From Pollenia angustigena (taxonomy: Eukaryota; Arthropoda; Insecta; Diptera; Polleniidae), in the NCBI GenBank assembly GCA_930367215.1, contig OV884056.1, forward strand, positions 87,369,285 to 87,433,284: a stretch of DNA of 64,000 nt, written 5' to 3'. Positions 1 through 11,881 of the stretch are shown here, piece by piece. Below the pieces are notes generated by a model. The model saw only the letters and a program-made list of their open reading frames with translations, was not told the DNA's origin and searched no databases. A program made the translations under genes and the position numbers. Position 1 is the first letter of the stretch; each line of letters starts with the position of its first letter.

Positions 1-865
1 TACAAAGATCCTTTTGAAATGTTGTGGCAGTTGGAATCACTGGATATTCCGTAATTAGTTTCTTTGGATGGTTCTCTTGCTTAGAAGACGCCAATTGGTG
101 TTTCCCACATCTTATATGTTGATTCACATTTTTCGAACAATTTGTTTTGCAGCAGCATATCGTCAGCTCAGAATTGGTTTGGCGCATATGCCAAAAAGTC
201 GGAGTGGAGAAAAACGACAAAGAAGATTTACATGAAGATTTCTCAAATTGTACCCGATAGAATTCTTTTATATTTTTACCACTACTTCCGGTATATGTTT
301 TGAAGAAAAATGCAAATTTTTGTGCACTATCATGAATAAAGTTAGAATTTAATAGTATTTTTTTGAAAATGAAAAATATTGTTTTGTGCCGCATACGCCA
401 CTTTTCTAAAAAAAAATTAAAAAAGTGGCTTTTTGTGCTGCATACGTATACTTATTGCTGTGTATTGAGTAACTTGTTGTTGAGATGAATTTTTTTTTAT
501 AGTTTTTTTTATTTGATTTTACTTTACAAAAACAGAAAAAACAGTTCTACTGTTATGAGAAGTTACATAAAAAGCCAGAAATTAAACAACTTAAATAATG
601 CAAAAGTAAAAAGAAAATTTAAAACTTAATATTGAGTAAATTTTTATAATAAGCTTTATCAACACGTGGAAGAAATATAAGCAAGTCTTTTATGTCTCTA
701 TTTTTATCGCTGGAAATAAATGATGGTTTCGATATTTTCAAAACATTCGTCAACAAATTCTCAAATATTTTTCAAACAATTTTTTGATGCAGACTTAACC
801 AAAATTGCATTTTTATATTTTTCCTCTCTGGTAGAAGTTTTAAAATATATACATAAGTCATTATT
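1..865. other. AT-rich non-coding stretch, no gene seen
   Basis: I see no sustained reading frame or terminal repeat. Two related pieces around 385-450 (GTGCCGCATACG and GTGCTGCATACG, each beside an AAAAAGTGG-like run) suggest a small decayed duplication. The stretch lies downstream of the minus-strand DUF7869-like pseudogene and may be its decayed 3' side. Confidence 0.3.
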
Positions 866-1475
866 TTAACTGTATAGAAGTATTTTAATTTTAGCAAAAG
901 GGACTTTCCGAAAGTCCATTTTATTTGCTTCTAACGAGTATGTGCGAAAAGTTTCCGGAAGCATTTCCATAACTTTAAGTTTTGTTTTATTATTTGGCAT
1001 TGTTTTAAGCAAATTTAGTAAATGAAGAGGACTATGAATTTCAATATTCTTTAAGTACCGGTCAATAACACCATGAACACAGTCCACTTCTTGAATTAAA
1101 GAATGTTCTGGTTCTGAAGACTTTTGTATTGCGGCATCAATATTATATTGTTTAAAGAACATTTTGATTGCGGTTGCGTTAATTTGATTTTTATTTTGAG
1201 GTACACAAGAATCGCTCCACGATGTCAAAGTTTTAATAAGTGGACAATCTTTTATTAATTCATTTAAAATTTTAATTTAAGCACTAGCAATATTATTACC
1301 ACTCCGACCACAATGAGCTTCCGTCAAAAAGGCACAATAAGTAAAAGTTGGTATATATGACATAATAATGGTTGCTGTAAGATTAAACATATTTAATTTT
1401 TGTTTGTAGTAAAATTTTGAAGCATTTCCCTTAGGAAGGCTAAAAACACAAATAATAGCAAACCGTACACTTGGT
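866..1475 (-). pseudogene. DUF7869-like transposon-type protein, fragment
   Basis: On the minus strand one frame stays open from about 1475 to 866 except for one TAA near 1279. The translation has a block LPKGNASKFYYKQKLNMFNL, then GRSGNNIASA, then WSDSCVPQNKN, then SEPEHSLIQEVDCVHGVID. The order of LP...YY..KLN, GR.GNN and SD.C..QNKN followed by an EPEHS..QEVD segment resembles the DUF7869 region found in many arthropod transposon-associated proteins, in which the SD.C..QN block is the conserved core. The fragment lacks an N-terminus and has no acceptable ATG start. It is therefore a decayed piece of a mobile-element gene, not a host gene. A small minus-strand frame at 1750-1944 (beginning MPKEKSNRN) could be an upstream part, but I cannot confirm it. 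The family assignment is from memory of the motif pattern. The reading frame itself is seen directly. Confidence 0.5.
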
Positions 1476-2032
1476 TGGGTCCATTATAAAACTATTTTTC
1501 AAAAATTTATTTTCTTGTTGTCATTTTACTTTGCTTTTGCTTTAACTACTTTTTTTTCTTACGGCAATGCAGCAAAGCAACAGTAACATTTATTTTGTAC
1601 GTTTTTGTATGAAGAATTTGCTGCAATCGCCAAACAATGGCTTGTAGAGCAAAACAGTACTTAAAAAATTTTGAAACAGTTGATATGCAGCAAAATTAAT
1701 GCTTTATATCTCAGAAACCATAAAAATTTTCGCGAAACAGGTTTTTGATTTAGAAAGAGGGTATTAAAAAAATATATTCCTCATACCTATGTAACTCATT
1801 TTTTTTTTTAAATGGACGGTAGGTCAAACCAGTAATGAGCTGACGATATATTGCAAAAGAGTCAATTTTCTTCAATTTTAAAGACTCTTCATATGTTTTT
1901 ACCATTTTTAATAATAAATTTCTATTACTTTTCTCTTTCGGCATTTTTTAAACTGTTTTATTTATTTCTATTTTTAACAGCCTACGTTGATTTCAGTTGA
2001 TTGTTTTAAAAATGAAAACAGAGTTGCAGAAA
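1476..2032. other. AT-rich stretch, possible upstream part of the pseudogene
   Basis: Contains one short minus-strand frame (1750-1944, 64 codons, lysine-rich) that I do not recognise. It lies on the same strand as the DUF7869-like fragment and directly upstream of it, so it may be another exon or N-terminal part. Nothing else is recognisable. Confidence 0.25.
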
Positions 2033-2086
2033 GGTAGTAACAAAGGCGAATTCATTTTTATAGAAGAATTCGCCTTGGTAGTAACA
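2033..2086. repeat. 34-bp palindrome between 10-bp direct repeats
   Basis: The 10-mer GGTAGTAACA occurs at 2033-2042 and again at 2077-2086. Between them is a 34-bp insert with perfect 11-bp inverted arms (AAGGCGAATTC at 2043-2053 and its complement at 2066-2076) around a 12-bp loop. This has the form of a tiny insertion with a target duplication, or a templated break repair. It matches no mobile element I know. Confidence 0.7.
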
Positions 2087-5000
2087 TACAAAGTTTTTAA
2101 TACAAAAATGGGAAGATCATTGTAAAAGAAGCAAAAAACAGCAGGTTTTATAAAAAACAGCTTAAAAAAAAGCAAAAAAGCAAAAAAAGCATTTTAGTCT
2201 TCTCTGGTAATTATCATTGGAATTTCTAATGCACATTAAAATAATTATTAAAAGCCAACTAAATTATTAAAACACGCACATTTCTTTAGAGAATAACTTT
2301 TATTTCTGTTCAAAAAGATAAAAATCAAAAAATAACTGTTTTCATCTGACTTTTAGGAAAAAAGGAATAACTGTAACGGTCCCTAGTTGCATTGGTAATG
2401 GCTAACAAATACAAATAAGAATTAGGATTAAGCTTTGAATACATATTGTAATTTTCGACAAGAAAGATTCAATAAATAAAAAAAAAAATAAAACTATTGT
2501 AAGAATTACAAGCGCAATGACAAACTTATATATGTATTCCATTTCTACCTGTTGAAACATCAAATATTAAAACTTTTAATATTTCTACAAACATTTTTTC
2601 AAATGTTTGGCCAAACAGCAAACGCCCTAATCAACAACACAACAAATTTGTACAAACGTAAAGTTTTCACATGTTTGCAAGGAATTTGCGTGGTTTATTT
2701 TGCCCTTTAATAGCTTTTAATTAATTTTTGTTTTTTTAATCTAGAATAAGTTTAGAAAACAATTTAAAAAAATGTGTGTGACACCAAGAATACAGGAAAT
2801 TGCAACCTTCTGCCGCTGTGCTGCCATCTTGTAAAATTAATACGCCACGTTTATATTCATACTAAAGCACTGCACGAATGCACTTGTTTCTTTTTCACAG
2901 TTCTCCACACCAAGTTATTGTTGTGTCAAAAATTGTGTTTTTTTTTTTAAATCAGTTCGAATGATACACAACGAAAAACCGAATCAATTTTAAACAGTAG
3001 TTGGGTTCAAACAACTCGTTGTTAAGCAGTAGTTTGATTTAAAAAAAACAAATCAACGCTATGTATAATTCGATGTGAAAGAAAACATAACACACAACAA
3101 TTGTGAGTCTATAACAGGGAATTCCATTTCTTTGCAAAATTGTGTATACCACTACTAACACATATTTTTTATGCTCATCAATTCAGTCGTCGATGTGACT
3201 TCGACAAGTATACAAAAAGTGTAAAAAATAAGATAATTCATATCACCTATTTTGTTACTGTTGTTTGGTGTGATACGTTTGATTCGTGTGATTTGGTGTA
3301 GTCTGTGTTATTCGTTTGTTTTGTTGTTGTGTGGAGTATATTTCGTGCTCTTTACACTTCGTATTTGTTCGTTTATAACACACTAATTTAAATTCATTTG
3401 CATTTGTGTGTTTATATTTTTTTCGTGCTTTATGTGTTTTTCACAATACAGAATTTGATTCGTTAGCAAAAAGCAATCGACAATCAGTAGTTGAAAAACA
3501 AACGAATGTTTTGAAACGGCATTCAAATGCATTCGTGCATGGCTTTACTTCATACTGTAGCTTTACTTTTCGAAATGGGTGAATTGTGTTGGAAAAAACT
3601 CTCAGCAAAAAAAATTTTGGCCGATAAAAAATATTGTTCGGTAGCAATGGGTGAGTGGGTGAATTCAGTTTAAGTTTTCTAATCTTTTACTTAAAATTTA
3701 AGCGGTGATACACTATCATTTTCCAAATCCAACGAAGCAGTTTAGAGGGTATAAAGTCTATTTAAAATTTCCTTTGATGGATTTTTCATATGATAGATAA
3801 GCATGTATGTATATCATTAAACTTTAATCAACCGCCCTTAAAGTTAAAAATGTTTAAACTACACATATGTGAAGTTTTGTTCACAATGAATTATTCATTT
3901 ATAAACAGCAAATTCTTTTTCCCCCTTTCTCCACAATTACTGCAATGACTTGATTTATTGCTAACAATTATGAAACCATTTTAAAAATCCGCTTTAGGAA
4001 TAATTTTATTATTTAATACATACACACTTATTATATACTTCAGTGTATGTATAATATTAAAAGTATCCATTTTATATTGTACATAAACACATTTTTTTTT
4101 TAATTTACCCAAACGCTCTACAAATTATCCTTGATCATTTCGAAGATTTTGTGTTGTTCTCTTTTTTTGCCTTCTTCTCCGAATTATCTTTTTTGATGGT
4201 GTAGTCTCCCCCTTTTGCTTTTAAAATTCCTTTAAAACTCCATGAATGTTTTTCGTATTCGTGTGCGACCCCCTTTTTAAACTGTTCCAAGACAAAAATC
4301 TATCAAAAGGAATTTTAGTTGCACGTTTTATTTAAAATCCCAACAGGGTGCAGCCGCTCATGCCTGTGCTTGCACAGCCTTGCTAAGGCAAACAGTTGTG
4401 CTCCTTGATTTTCGTGCATGATTCACATGATTCCTCTTTGCAAAGGAAACACAAGAAAAAAAGGGGAGAAATATATTAAAAAAAAAATCCACTTTAAAAT
4501 CAACGATCGTTACAAAATAAATTTAAATTCACAACTTTAGTTTATTTCTTTGCATTTGTTCCCGAGAATGATAAAAGCAAAATCCATGAATACATTCAAA
4601 GAGTTGATATTTGTCTTGTTGTCCGGATGAGTGACTGACTGTTTGCCCTGTTTCTTCTACAAGAGTATGTATGTAAGTATTTGAGTGCAAGTATGATTTA
4701 AAGTCAATTCAGAGGATATTTTACTTCAACAGCAATTTGCATTCCAAAGTGTGTATTTAACACTCACACACTGAAGCACTGCTTATTTAAAGAATAACAA
4801 AAAAGAATCTGAAAAATATATAACGAACAATATGGAGCCCAACCCATGTGACCATGACGAACGTGTGATCCCTTTTCATAAGCCCAGTACTATAGAAATT
4901 ATACGTTTGTCTGTCCGTATCTGTAGCCGTATGAATATTATGAAGACAAAAAGGAATTTTTTTTTCTTTTTTGTTAACAAATGTCAACAGCGTTCCTACA

Positions 5001-5580
5001 AACGAACGTTCAGGAATAAATAAATACAAAGATGGCTGAAATAAATGTATCAAGATACGTGCTTGAGAAGAAATGATTTGTTTTTTTTTGCTCTTTTACT
5101 TTTAGAAGTTAAATTTATAAAGTCATATTTAAGGAGACTGAACGCTTTTATTTCTAATTCCTAACAAATTTGTTTCGTTTTTTATGGACGCCTTAACGTT
5201 TTAGCAATAAAACAAATTTAATGATCGTTCAAAATTCCAATAAGGATATTTTTTGCAAAGACAAATTTTGTTATGCCTCTAATGCATAGATGTAGATTAA
5301 TACAATTCAAATCAATAGATTTTGTTAAAAAATGAAAAGACCTAAATGAATAAAATTTTAGCGGGTTTAACTCAGACGATATTGTTCCAACACCTTTGCC
5401 AGATCCCAATAAAAAATTTTATCATTTTGCGAAGCACTAAAGGTACATTTAAAAATATAAGCGCACAATTATGCGCTACGCAATAAGACATACAGAAATG
5501 CAGTAAAGTAAGTGAAAGAACTCTCAAGAACTTTTATAAAAAAATAACGTTTCAAGTGCTACGGCATTCCCTTACTACGA
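2087..5580. other. Unique-looking AT-rich DNA, no gene seen
   Basis: I see no transposon ends or credible coding sequence here. The stretch has T and A runs, a less AT-rich patch near 4345-4400, and short frames of under 90 codons that use no recognisable domain. Opposite-strand frames at 4787-5053 and 4832-5023 overlap each other and look like chance openings. This is one of the few parts of the window without obvious repeats, so it may be ancestral intronic or intergenic sequence. Confidence 0.35.
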
Positions 5581-5798
5581 AGCAGGTTTGTAAGGGAAAA
5601 TACTAAAAAATAACTGTATCAAAACATTCAGTGTGTAAAGCTGATCGTTTCATCCAACAATTTGTATGTGCGCTGAATAACGCGCTTTATGTGTCAAAAA
5701 TGTATTGCTTCAAAGTGGGAACTCGCCATATAAAATTCATATCTTCCATAAGCGCAATGGTAAGCGAAACTTTTATGTTTCTCCCTTACAAACCTGCT
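5581..5798. mobile_element. MITE with 17-bp terminal inverted repeats
   Basis: AGCAGGTTTGTAAGGGA starts at 5581 and its exact reverse complement ends at 5798. The 218-bp body has no transposase. I found no clean target-site duplication, so the superfamily is open. The 70-codon frame crossing it is a by-product of the AT-rich body. Confidence 0.6.
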
Positions 5799-5992
5799 TT
5801 GTTGGAAGCTCCATTTTTTATTGGGATATTACCATACATTTGAATCGTTCATTATGAATACCTCTTTAAAATCAATTGAATTGCTTCATAACTCTTTAAA
5901 AATAATTTGTTTAAAAAAGAGTTTAAAGTTTTATTTTTTGAGTTTCTGGTATGTTCAAAATTTGGCATTAATAAAATTTTTATTAAAAATAT

Positions 5993-6934
5993 TCACCCCT
6001 ATCGTGAATAATTTTTCCCTCGTTTTTTTCCCGTTTTCACATATTTACGATCATGAACAACTCCCATGAAAAATTGTAATTCAAAGGAGAATAATAACGT
6101 GAAAAATTGTTCACGGGAAAAAATTCCCCTTATCGTGAAAAATTTTTTCCCTCGTAATTTGTTCACATTTCCCTTAGATTTTCTCACTTTATTTTTGCTA
6201 GGGAACAGAACATGTACATATGTAAGTAGCTCCTCCTATAAATCGAATATTAAGGGTAAATAAGTTAATTAGACATAAACCGATATATTGCTCAACAAAA
6301 TGCAAAACAACAGGTCGATTACCTGCGGATTTGTGAAGCTTTCAATTGACTTGGTGGCAGAATTTGGGAAAATATTTTACTACATAAAATTTAAAATGTG
6401 CAAAAAACTAACGTTGTAATCAAACTATCACTCCAATACTAAATATTTTGCTTTATTATTTTCACTTTTCTTTAAAATATATCGACCCCTAACAGCGAAA
6501 ATAATGTAAGCGCCAAAAATCAAATTTTACAGGAGAGAGCTTTTTTGCTTTATTTTATATTAATTTTGTATGAAATTTGTCGCTTACACTAAAATTGTTT
6601 TTGCTATAAAATCCTAACTGTACATTATGTGACCATGATATTTTAGGAGATGATGCAAGTGTTGCCAATAAAGTAATTTATTAAAAAAAAACGAAAATTG
6701 AAAATCATGTCGCTTACGTTATTTTCGCTGTTAGGGCTCGATATACTTGTATATTTTTGAACAAAAATTTAATGGATTTTTAATTTTTTTTAATCTTTCT
6801 TCTTTTTTTTACATTCACTGGAACTGATAGCGTGAAAAATTTTTCACACGAGATTCACGATTGCTTTTTTCCCTTCGAGGGGAATGAAAATTTAATAGGA
6901 ACAAAATTCCACTTGTTATTCACGATAGGGGTGA
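5993..6934. mobile_element. Non-autonomous inverted-repeat element (TCACCCCTATCGTGAATAA ends)
   Basis: The left end near 5993 reads TCACCCCTATCGTGAATAA. The right end at 6916-6934 is its exact reverse complement, giving a 942-bp element. Just inside the left end is a cluster of GTGAAAAATT / TTCACG motifs around 6010-6160, and just inside the right end a similar cluster around 6830-6860. These are subterminal repeats of the kind transposases bind. A second MITE (6482-6741) is inserted inside it. A TA flank is possible but the outermost base differs between the two ends. No transposase frame is present. Confidence 0.65.
6482..6741. mobile_element. 260-bp MITE nested in the 5993-6934 element
   Basis: The ends are TCGACCCCTAACAGCGAAAA (left) and the reverse complement of TCGAGCCCTAACAGCGAAAA (right). 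TA lies immediately outside both ends, which fits Tc1/mariner-type insertion. It appears to be the same family as the 260-bp element at 63728-63987. The two share the length, the TA flank, the TCG(A/G) start and a TTTTACAGGAGAG block at nearly the same distance from the left end. Confidence 0.7.
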
Positions 6935-8619
6935 TTAACTAAAGTTAGTTTTTATCGCTCAAAAATATAAATTTTTTCCAAAAAAAAACCCAAAAGCTAC
7001 AAATGTTTGTTTGAACTTTAAAAAAAATCAGACATTTTTTATTTCGTTTTTTTTTAGCAAAAAGCGTTCCAAAAAGGGCCTTAAATTTCAAACCACCAGT
7101 ACCACTGGTTCAAGATTGATGTTTGACTGTTGGCTGGCAGTCACCGAATTCTGAGGAAAGAATGTGGTGATTCTTGAAACATGTAAATTCTACCCGGGTT
7201 CTAGCCCCAGCTCAGCCAAGAAAATTATCAATACATTTTAATAGAAATTTCATGTTGTAAAAATTCCTTCCTTCAGTAAAAATAATTTAATGAAAATTAC
7301 ATTTAATGAACCCAATCAAGCCTAACTAAATATATCAAGAATTAAAAAATTTAGGTCAAAACTTTAAAATGTATATGTACTTTGAAATACCCCACATAAT
7401 CTTTTTCCAGCAGAAGTGAAGATAAGATCACATGTTGATCCGTTCGAAACCGTAAGAGAATCAAAATTACCCCATAAAAGATTGTTACAAATACAATCCC
7501 GACGAAATAATTACAAAACACAATTCTTTTTTTTTTTTTTTTATTTAATTTTCACAATAATCTGTTACATTGAATTAATAAAATAAACAATTAAGCGTAA
7601 CAGAAAATATCAGTTTTTAAGCTGTGTTTCCGCTACCGGTATTAAATGTGTTTGTTCCACTAAAAATTTTAAATGTGCCTGGCAAAGGAAATAAAAAAAA
7701 ACATGCACGTGGAAGGTAAGAATTAAATTCATGTCATAATTTCAAGTCAACAGCAACAATTTCGAAACAACAAAAAAAAAAGAGTCCAACTCAACTCCTG
7801 TTTAATTGTTGACACTAAAAGTTGTGTAAAATTCAAAAAGCAACAGTTGTTGTAGTTGTTGGATTAAATTTACCTGCCCTGTTTTTTGTTTGTTTTTGTT
7901 TTCTGTTATTTATTTGTAGTGAATTCATAATCGTTGAAAAAAAATCTGTTCCAAAACTAAAGTAAACACTCGGGCAGTGATAAAGGGCAAAGACCTTCTT
8001 CAGTCCCAATACGATGGCTGATGGTTGTTGTCTTTCTTTTATGGTTCTCGTTTTGTAGACCGAAAATACTTTACACGTGTTGGACATTAAATTTATAAAC
8101 TTTTTTTTTTTTTTTTGTTTTTTCCTCCATCTTTCATAGGATGTTTTTAACATGGTTTTCTTTCTTCCAAAAACAAAACAACATAATGTTTTACTTAAAT
8201 AGTCGTACAATTTTGAAAGTTAAGTTTATGTTAAACTTTGTTTTTTGGAAAGTCCATTAAAGTTGAGAAATTTTTTTTAAGATTGAGTTTGAAATGGATT
8301 TTATTTAGTTTTCGGTTTGTACGTGTTTGTTTACCAAAATGCATCTAAAGGTCAGCAAAAGTCAACAAGATTTCAAGAAAAAGTTCAAGTCTTATAAAAC
8401 TAAAACTAAGAATGGGTCATCTTATGACCTAAAATATTGTGTAGACCAGTGATGGGACTTTTCCCTTTTTGTAGGGATTTATTTTAAAAAATTTACATGA
8501 AGGGAAATAGGAAAAGATGTTTTATTTCTCTTGAATTGTAGAGATTTTTGTTCGATTGCATATTTTTTCTAAAAATTTCCCCCTGTAAACTTTTAAATTA
8601 CACATCTATAGCGAAGTTT
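6935..8619. other. AT-rich stretch, no confident feature
   Basis: Contains T/A runs (7526-7542, 8098-8116) and a possible tRNA-derived SINE-like patch around 7130-7215, discussed as a finding. The minus-strand frame at 7833-8210 is lysine- and threonine-homopolymer rich and reads through the poly-T tract. I regard it as non-coding. Confidence 0.3.
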
Positions 8620-8993
8620 CCCTGCAAATAATAGGACCAGTCCAAACACGCGTGTAAATAGTAGCCCACAAGGGACCAGGACTAGTCCAAAAGTAACCCA
8701 AACGCATGGAAAAAACATGGTCTTTTTAACATTACGATGTCCTAGGGCAGGACCATATAACCCACCTTTGGGCCACTAAGGAGTAGTTTTAAAACAACTC
8801 CATGGTATACTCACGAGGATTAGTTTTGAAGTCGTTTAAAAACGAAAGCATGTCGTTGAAAAACGAAAACATATTGTCTCACTTCAAACACTTTTTAACA
8901 ATGACAATGTCCATGCTTGCATTACATCGGACTAGTCCATGGAGTAGTCCATTTTATCAAAATGGATCAGGTGGTCCAATTTAATTTGCAGGG
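8620..8993. mobile_element. Probable MITE with CCCTGCAAAT ends
   Basis: CCCTGCAAATAATAGGACCA at 8620 is mirrored by TGGTCCAATTTAATTTGCAGGG ending at 8993, about 20 bp of imperfect terminal inverted repeat. The interior is rich in GGACTAGTCC-like palindromes (8681-8690, 8931-8940, 8943-8951). I found no matching 8-bp or 2-bp flanks, so the exact boundaries are uncertain. Confidence 0.5.
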
Positions 8994-9002
8994 TCACTAT
9001 TA

Positions 9003-9127
9003 GGCTTGCAAAAGAGCAAATGCAAAATATCGTATCACTTTAATTAAATCTAACGGAAACTGTGTGTATTTTGTTGTTGGACTTAACAAAAGAGCTACGA
9101 TATTTTGCATTTGTACTTTTGCCAGAC
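9003..9127. repeat. ~125-bp snap-back palindrome
   Basis: A left arm reading GCAAAAGAGCAAATGCAAAA followed by TATCGTA is answered by TACGATATTTTGCATTTGTA and CTTTTGC on the right. The arms are about 27 bp and nearly perfect. It sits a few bases beyond the 8620-8993 element. It is probably a small MITE. Confidence 0.55.
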
Positions 9128-9599
9128 TTCAGTCCCAACCAAAATGTGCATAACGTTGCTTAAGTAAATGTGCGAATACATGTAAAACTTATGTGCCACA
9201 CCATATTGAACTTAAAGAAACTTTTTGTTAAATTTTATAAAACAGTGAAGTGCGAAACTGATCGCATATTCCGTACGGAACCAAATATTTTTTTATCTGA
9301 TGTTTGTTCTTTTAAATGCATTTGAGAGGCTTTTCGTTGATTTTTGACATTAGCTTAAGATTGTTTATGCATATTCTGGTTGGACCTTAACACTGAACTC
9401 CACTTATACTTTTTAAGTTAATCTTTTTAATATAAATCGGCAAAGGCAAAACAGTTAAAAACACTTTTCTCCTCTGTTTGTCAACCGAAAAAATACAACA
9501 TTTGAAAGGTTGAATTTACTTACGGAAGTGCACAAAATCTATTTTTAAAATCATACCTCGAAAACTAAAAGAGATACAAAATAAAATTTAATACATATC

Positions 9600-10424
9600 G
9601 TTGTTTATTAAAAAATAAGTCGATAACGATCTGGTACTTTTTTAAAATTCGGCCCTTTTGGGACTTCTTTGTCACCCCATCTATCTTCTAAGCCAATACA
9701 CATAGAAAAAAGATTATACCAAATTTGTAACAAATATAAATTTGGTACTTTTTTGAAATTCAAATGCTTAAGGGGTGAAAATTTTACCTAGTTTTGGTAC
9801 TTTTTTGAAAACTTATTTCTCCATTTCTTCACATATTGGTATTGAATTATGAGCTCCAACTACAATATTGAAATTTTTGATACTTCAATGTAGAGAAAAA
9901 AAAGTATCAAAAGGCGAAATACGTGAAATTAAATTTCTTTCCTTCACATCTGTGGTACGGCATTTGGTAGTTTTAAAGTGTTCTTTAAAATTGAATTTAG
10001 AAACATAAAATTATAATTCTCCTGAGTGCTCTCATTCACAATACGATGAAACCTGTTGGTACTTTTTTGTTTTACAGCTGGTACTTTTTGAATTTTCGTT
10101 AATACTGGTACTAAAAATATAAAACTTAACATGCCTGGCTCTTAGTGAATAGGAATCTGTAAGAGGCAGAATTTGGTATTTTTTCGTTCTAAGATTGGTT
10201 CATTCTTTGATTTCCGTTAATATTAGACCTAGAAACATAAAATTAAACATGCAATGTCCTGATTGGGTAAGAATCTATATATGTAAGAGGGATCTTTTTG
10301 GTACTATTTCGTTCTTCAACTGGTACTTTTGGAAATTTTGCTTATACTGAACCTAGAAACATTAAATTTAGCATGTAGTGCCCAGAGAGATTGAGAAACT
10401 ATAAGAATAGACGTTGGTACTTTT
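9600..10424. repeat. Degenerate tandem array built on TGGTACTTTTTT
   Basis: The motif TGGTACTTTTTT or a close variant recurs through the region. Its clearest part is four starts near 10055, 10175, 10301 and 10415, giving a unit of about 114-126 bp. Each unit also carries CCTAGAAACATAAAATT and CATG. The array runs directly into the mini-me element beginning near 10425. It is non-coding. The short minus-strand frame 9944-10132 lies across it. Confidence 0.65.
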
Positions 10425-11350
10425 TATATCCTCCACCACAATATGTCGTGAAGAGGGTATATTAAGTTTGTCATTCCGTGCGAAACTTTTTTATTATTTA
10501 TTATATATCTCAGACCCCATAAAGTATATCTATTCTGGGTCCTTGAGTAATTCTAAGTCAATTTAGCAATGTCTGTCTGTCCGTCTGTTGAAAACACGCT
10601 CACTTTCGAACAACTCAAAAGAAATGAACAAGCTTGGTGCCAAATTGCTTGTTGTTATCCTAAGCAGCTTGGGATTGAAATCCAGCAGGTTCAGTAGGAC
10701 CAGAGCTATGAATCAAAATGTGGAACCATCACCTAAAAAAATTGATAATTTTGTTACAAAAAATAACATAAATGCTGGAACAAGGCACGGAATGAGATAA
10801 GATTTTGCAATTTGTTTGTTTGATTTTGTTTTATTTGACTGGAAATCACGCTGTTAAATTTCGTGAAGATCCGTCCATAATTTACTCTAAGCCCCATATA
10901 AACACTACTCCCGGAAAACAGTTTAGTACGCCTAAAACCGTAAAAAATAACGCTAGCGTAACAAAATTTAGTACGTCACAGTTTTTTGGAGTAGAAATAT
11001 CATTGTGAAATTTCGTGACGATCGGTCTATAATTTACATTAGGCCCCATATAAACCCTACTCCCGGAAAACAGTTTAGTACACCTAAAACCATAATTAAT
11101 AATGCTATCATAACAGAAATTGGTACGTCACAGTTTTATAGGACTAGAAATGACGCAGTGAAATTTCGTGATGATCGGTCCATAATTTACCCTAGGCCCC
11201 ATATAAACCCTACTACCGGAAAACAGTTTAGTCGCCTAAAACCATCATTAATAACAAATCGTCACAGTTTAAGATAACAATAACATCATACAGATATTAC
11301 TCCTTAAACATTCAAACTGTCGGCCGAATATAGCACTCTAACTTGTTTTA
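10425..11350 (+). mobile_element. mini-me/DINE-1-like element, + orientation
   Basis: It begins with a CCTCCACCACAAT...GAGGGTATATTAAG block and GTCATTCCG, and continues through CCATAAAGTATAT and TCTGGGTCCTTGAG to a short (GTCY)n tract at 10569-10588. It ends at GCCGAATATAGCACTCTAAC followed by TTGTTTT. These are the hallmarks of dipteran mini-me elements, which are related to DINE-1/Helentron-derived repeats. The interior holds about three copies of a ~152-bp unit containing TTTCGTGA(A/C)GATC and CCCCATATAAAC. Compared with the copy at 57383-58301, bases just before the terminal GCCGAATATAGC block are missing. No protein is encoded. The open frames at 10805-11277 come from the minisatellite. 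Confidence 0.75.
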
Positions 11351-11516
11351 TTTTCAATTAATACTTTCTGTTTTTTTTTATATAATTAAAGCTATAAAGT
11401 TAAATTAAACATTCACGGACGTGAGTGGAAGATAATATATGGACCAGAGGTTGGTCCCTCGACAAATCAATCAACTGAGACGAAAAAAATAAATAATTGA
11501 AACAAGTAAATTCATA

Positions 11517-11758
11517 TATGTGACGCGCAAAATAGAAAGGGACCTAAGGGTTTTGTTCACGAGAGCCATTTTATCTTTGTATCTTTGGTGTACCATCACT
11601 GAGCATGTTGGTATTGGTCTCATTTGAAAGCGACACAACTCAACATTGTTGGTCAACCTTGAAAACGCGCGTAGGTCGTCTCTACCTCTTGTTTTGTGTA
11701 GTTGGTTTTTACTGTTTCCTTTACCTTACTGGTCCCTTTCTCTATGCGCTGTCACATA
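11517..11758. mobile_element. 242-bp MITE flanked by TA
   Basis: The ends are TATGTGACGCGCAAAATAGA followed by AAGGGACC on the left, and a right end whose complement is TATGTGACAGCGCATAGAGA followed by AAGGGACC. TA lies outside both. The arms of about 30 bp differ at a few positions. There is no transposase. Confidence 0.65.
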
Positions 11759-11881
11759 TACTAATTGGGATGTTTTCTTTATATTTTCGTAAATAATTTT
11801 AGTTCAATTTCCACCGCTAGGCAAACACTAGTCATTATAAAATCGTAAATCTGGCAAAATCTCTATATTCAGATCTGTCAA

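Noticed and set aside
7195..7208. GGGTTCTAGCCCC as the T-arm of a tRNA gene
   Set aside because: No cloverleaf can be drawn with the neighbouring sequence. It was kept only as a weak SINE suggestion.
7833..8210. 125-codon minus-strand frame
   Set aside because: Built on poly-A/T tracts (KKKKKK, TTTTT) and amino-acid homopolymers. No domain is present.
10805..11277. Plus-strand frames with a repeated KFR.D.SIIY...GKQFSTPK peptide as a repeat-protein gene
   Set aside because: They lie wholly within a mini-me minisatellite. The same peptide appears in other copies with breaks, and no start, promoter or splice context exists.
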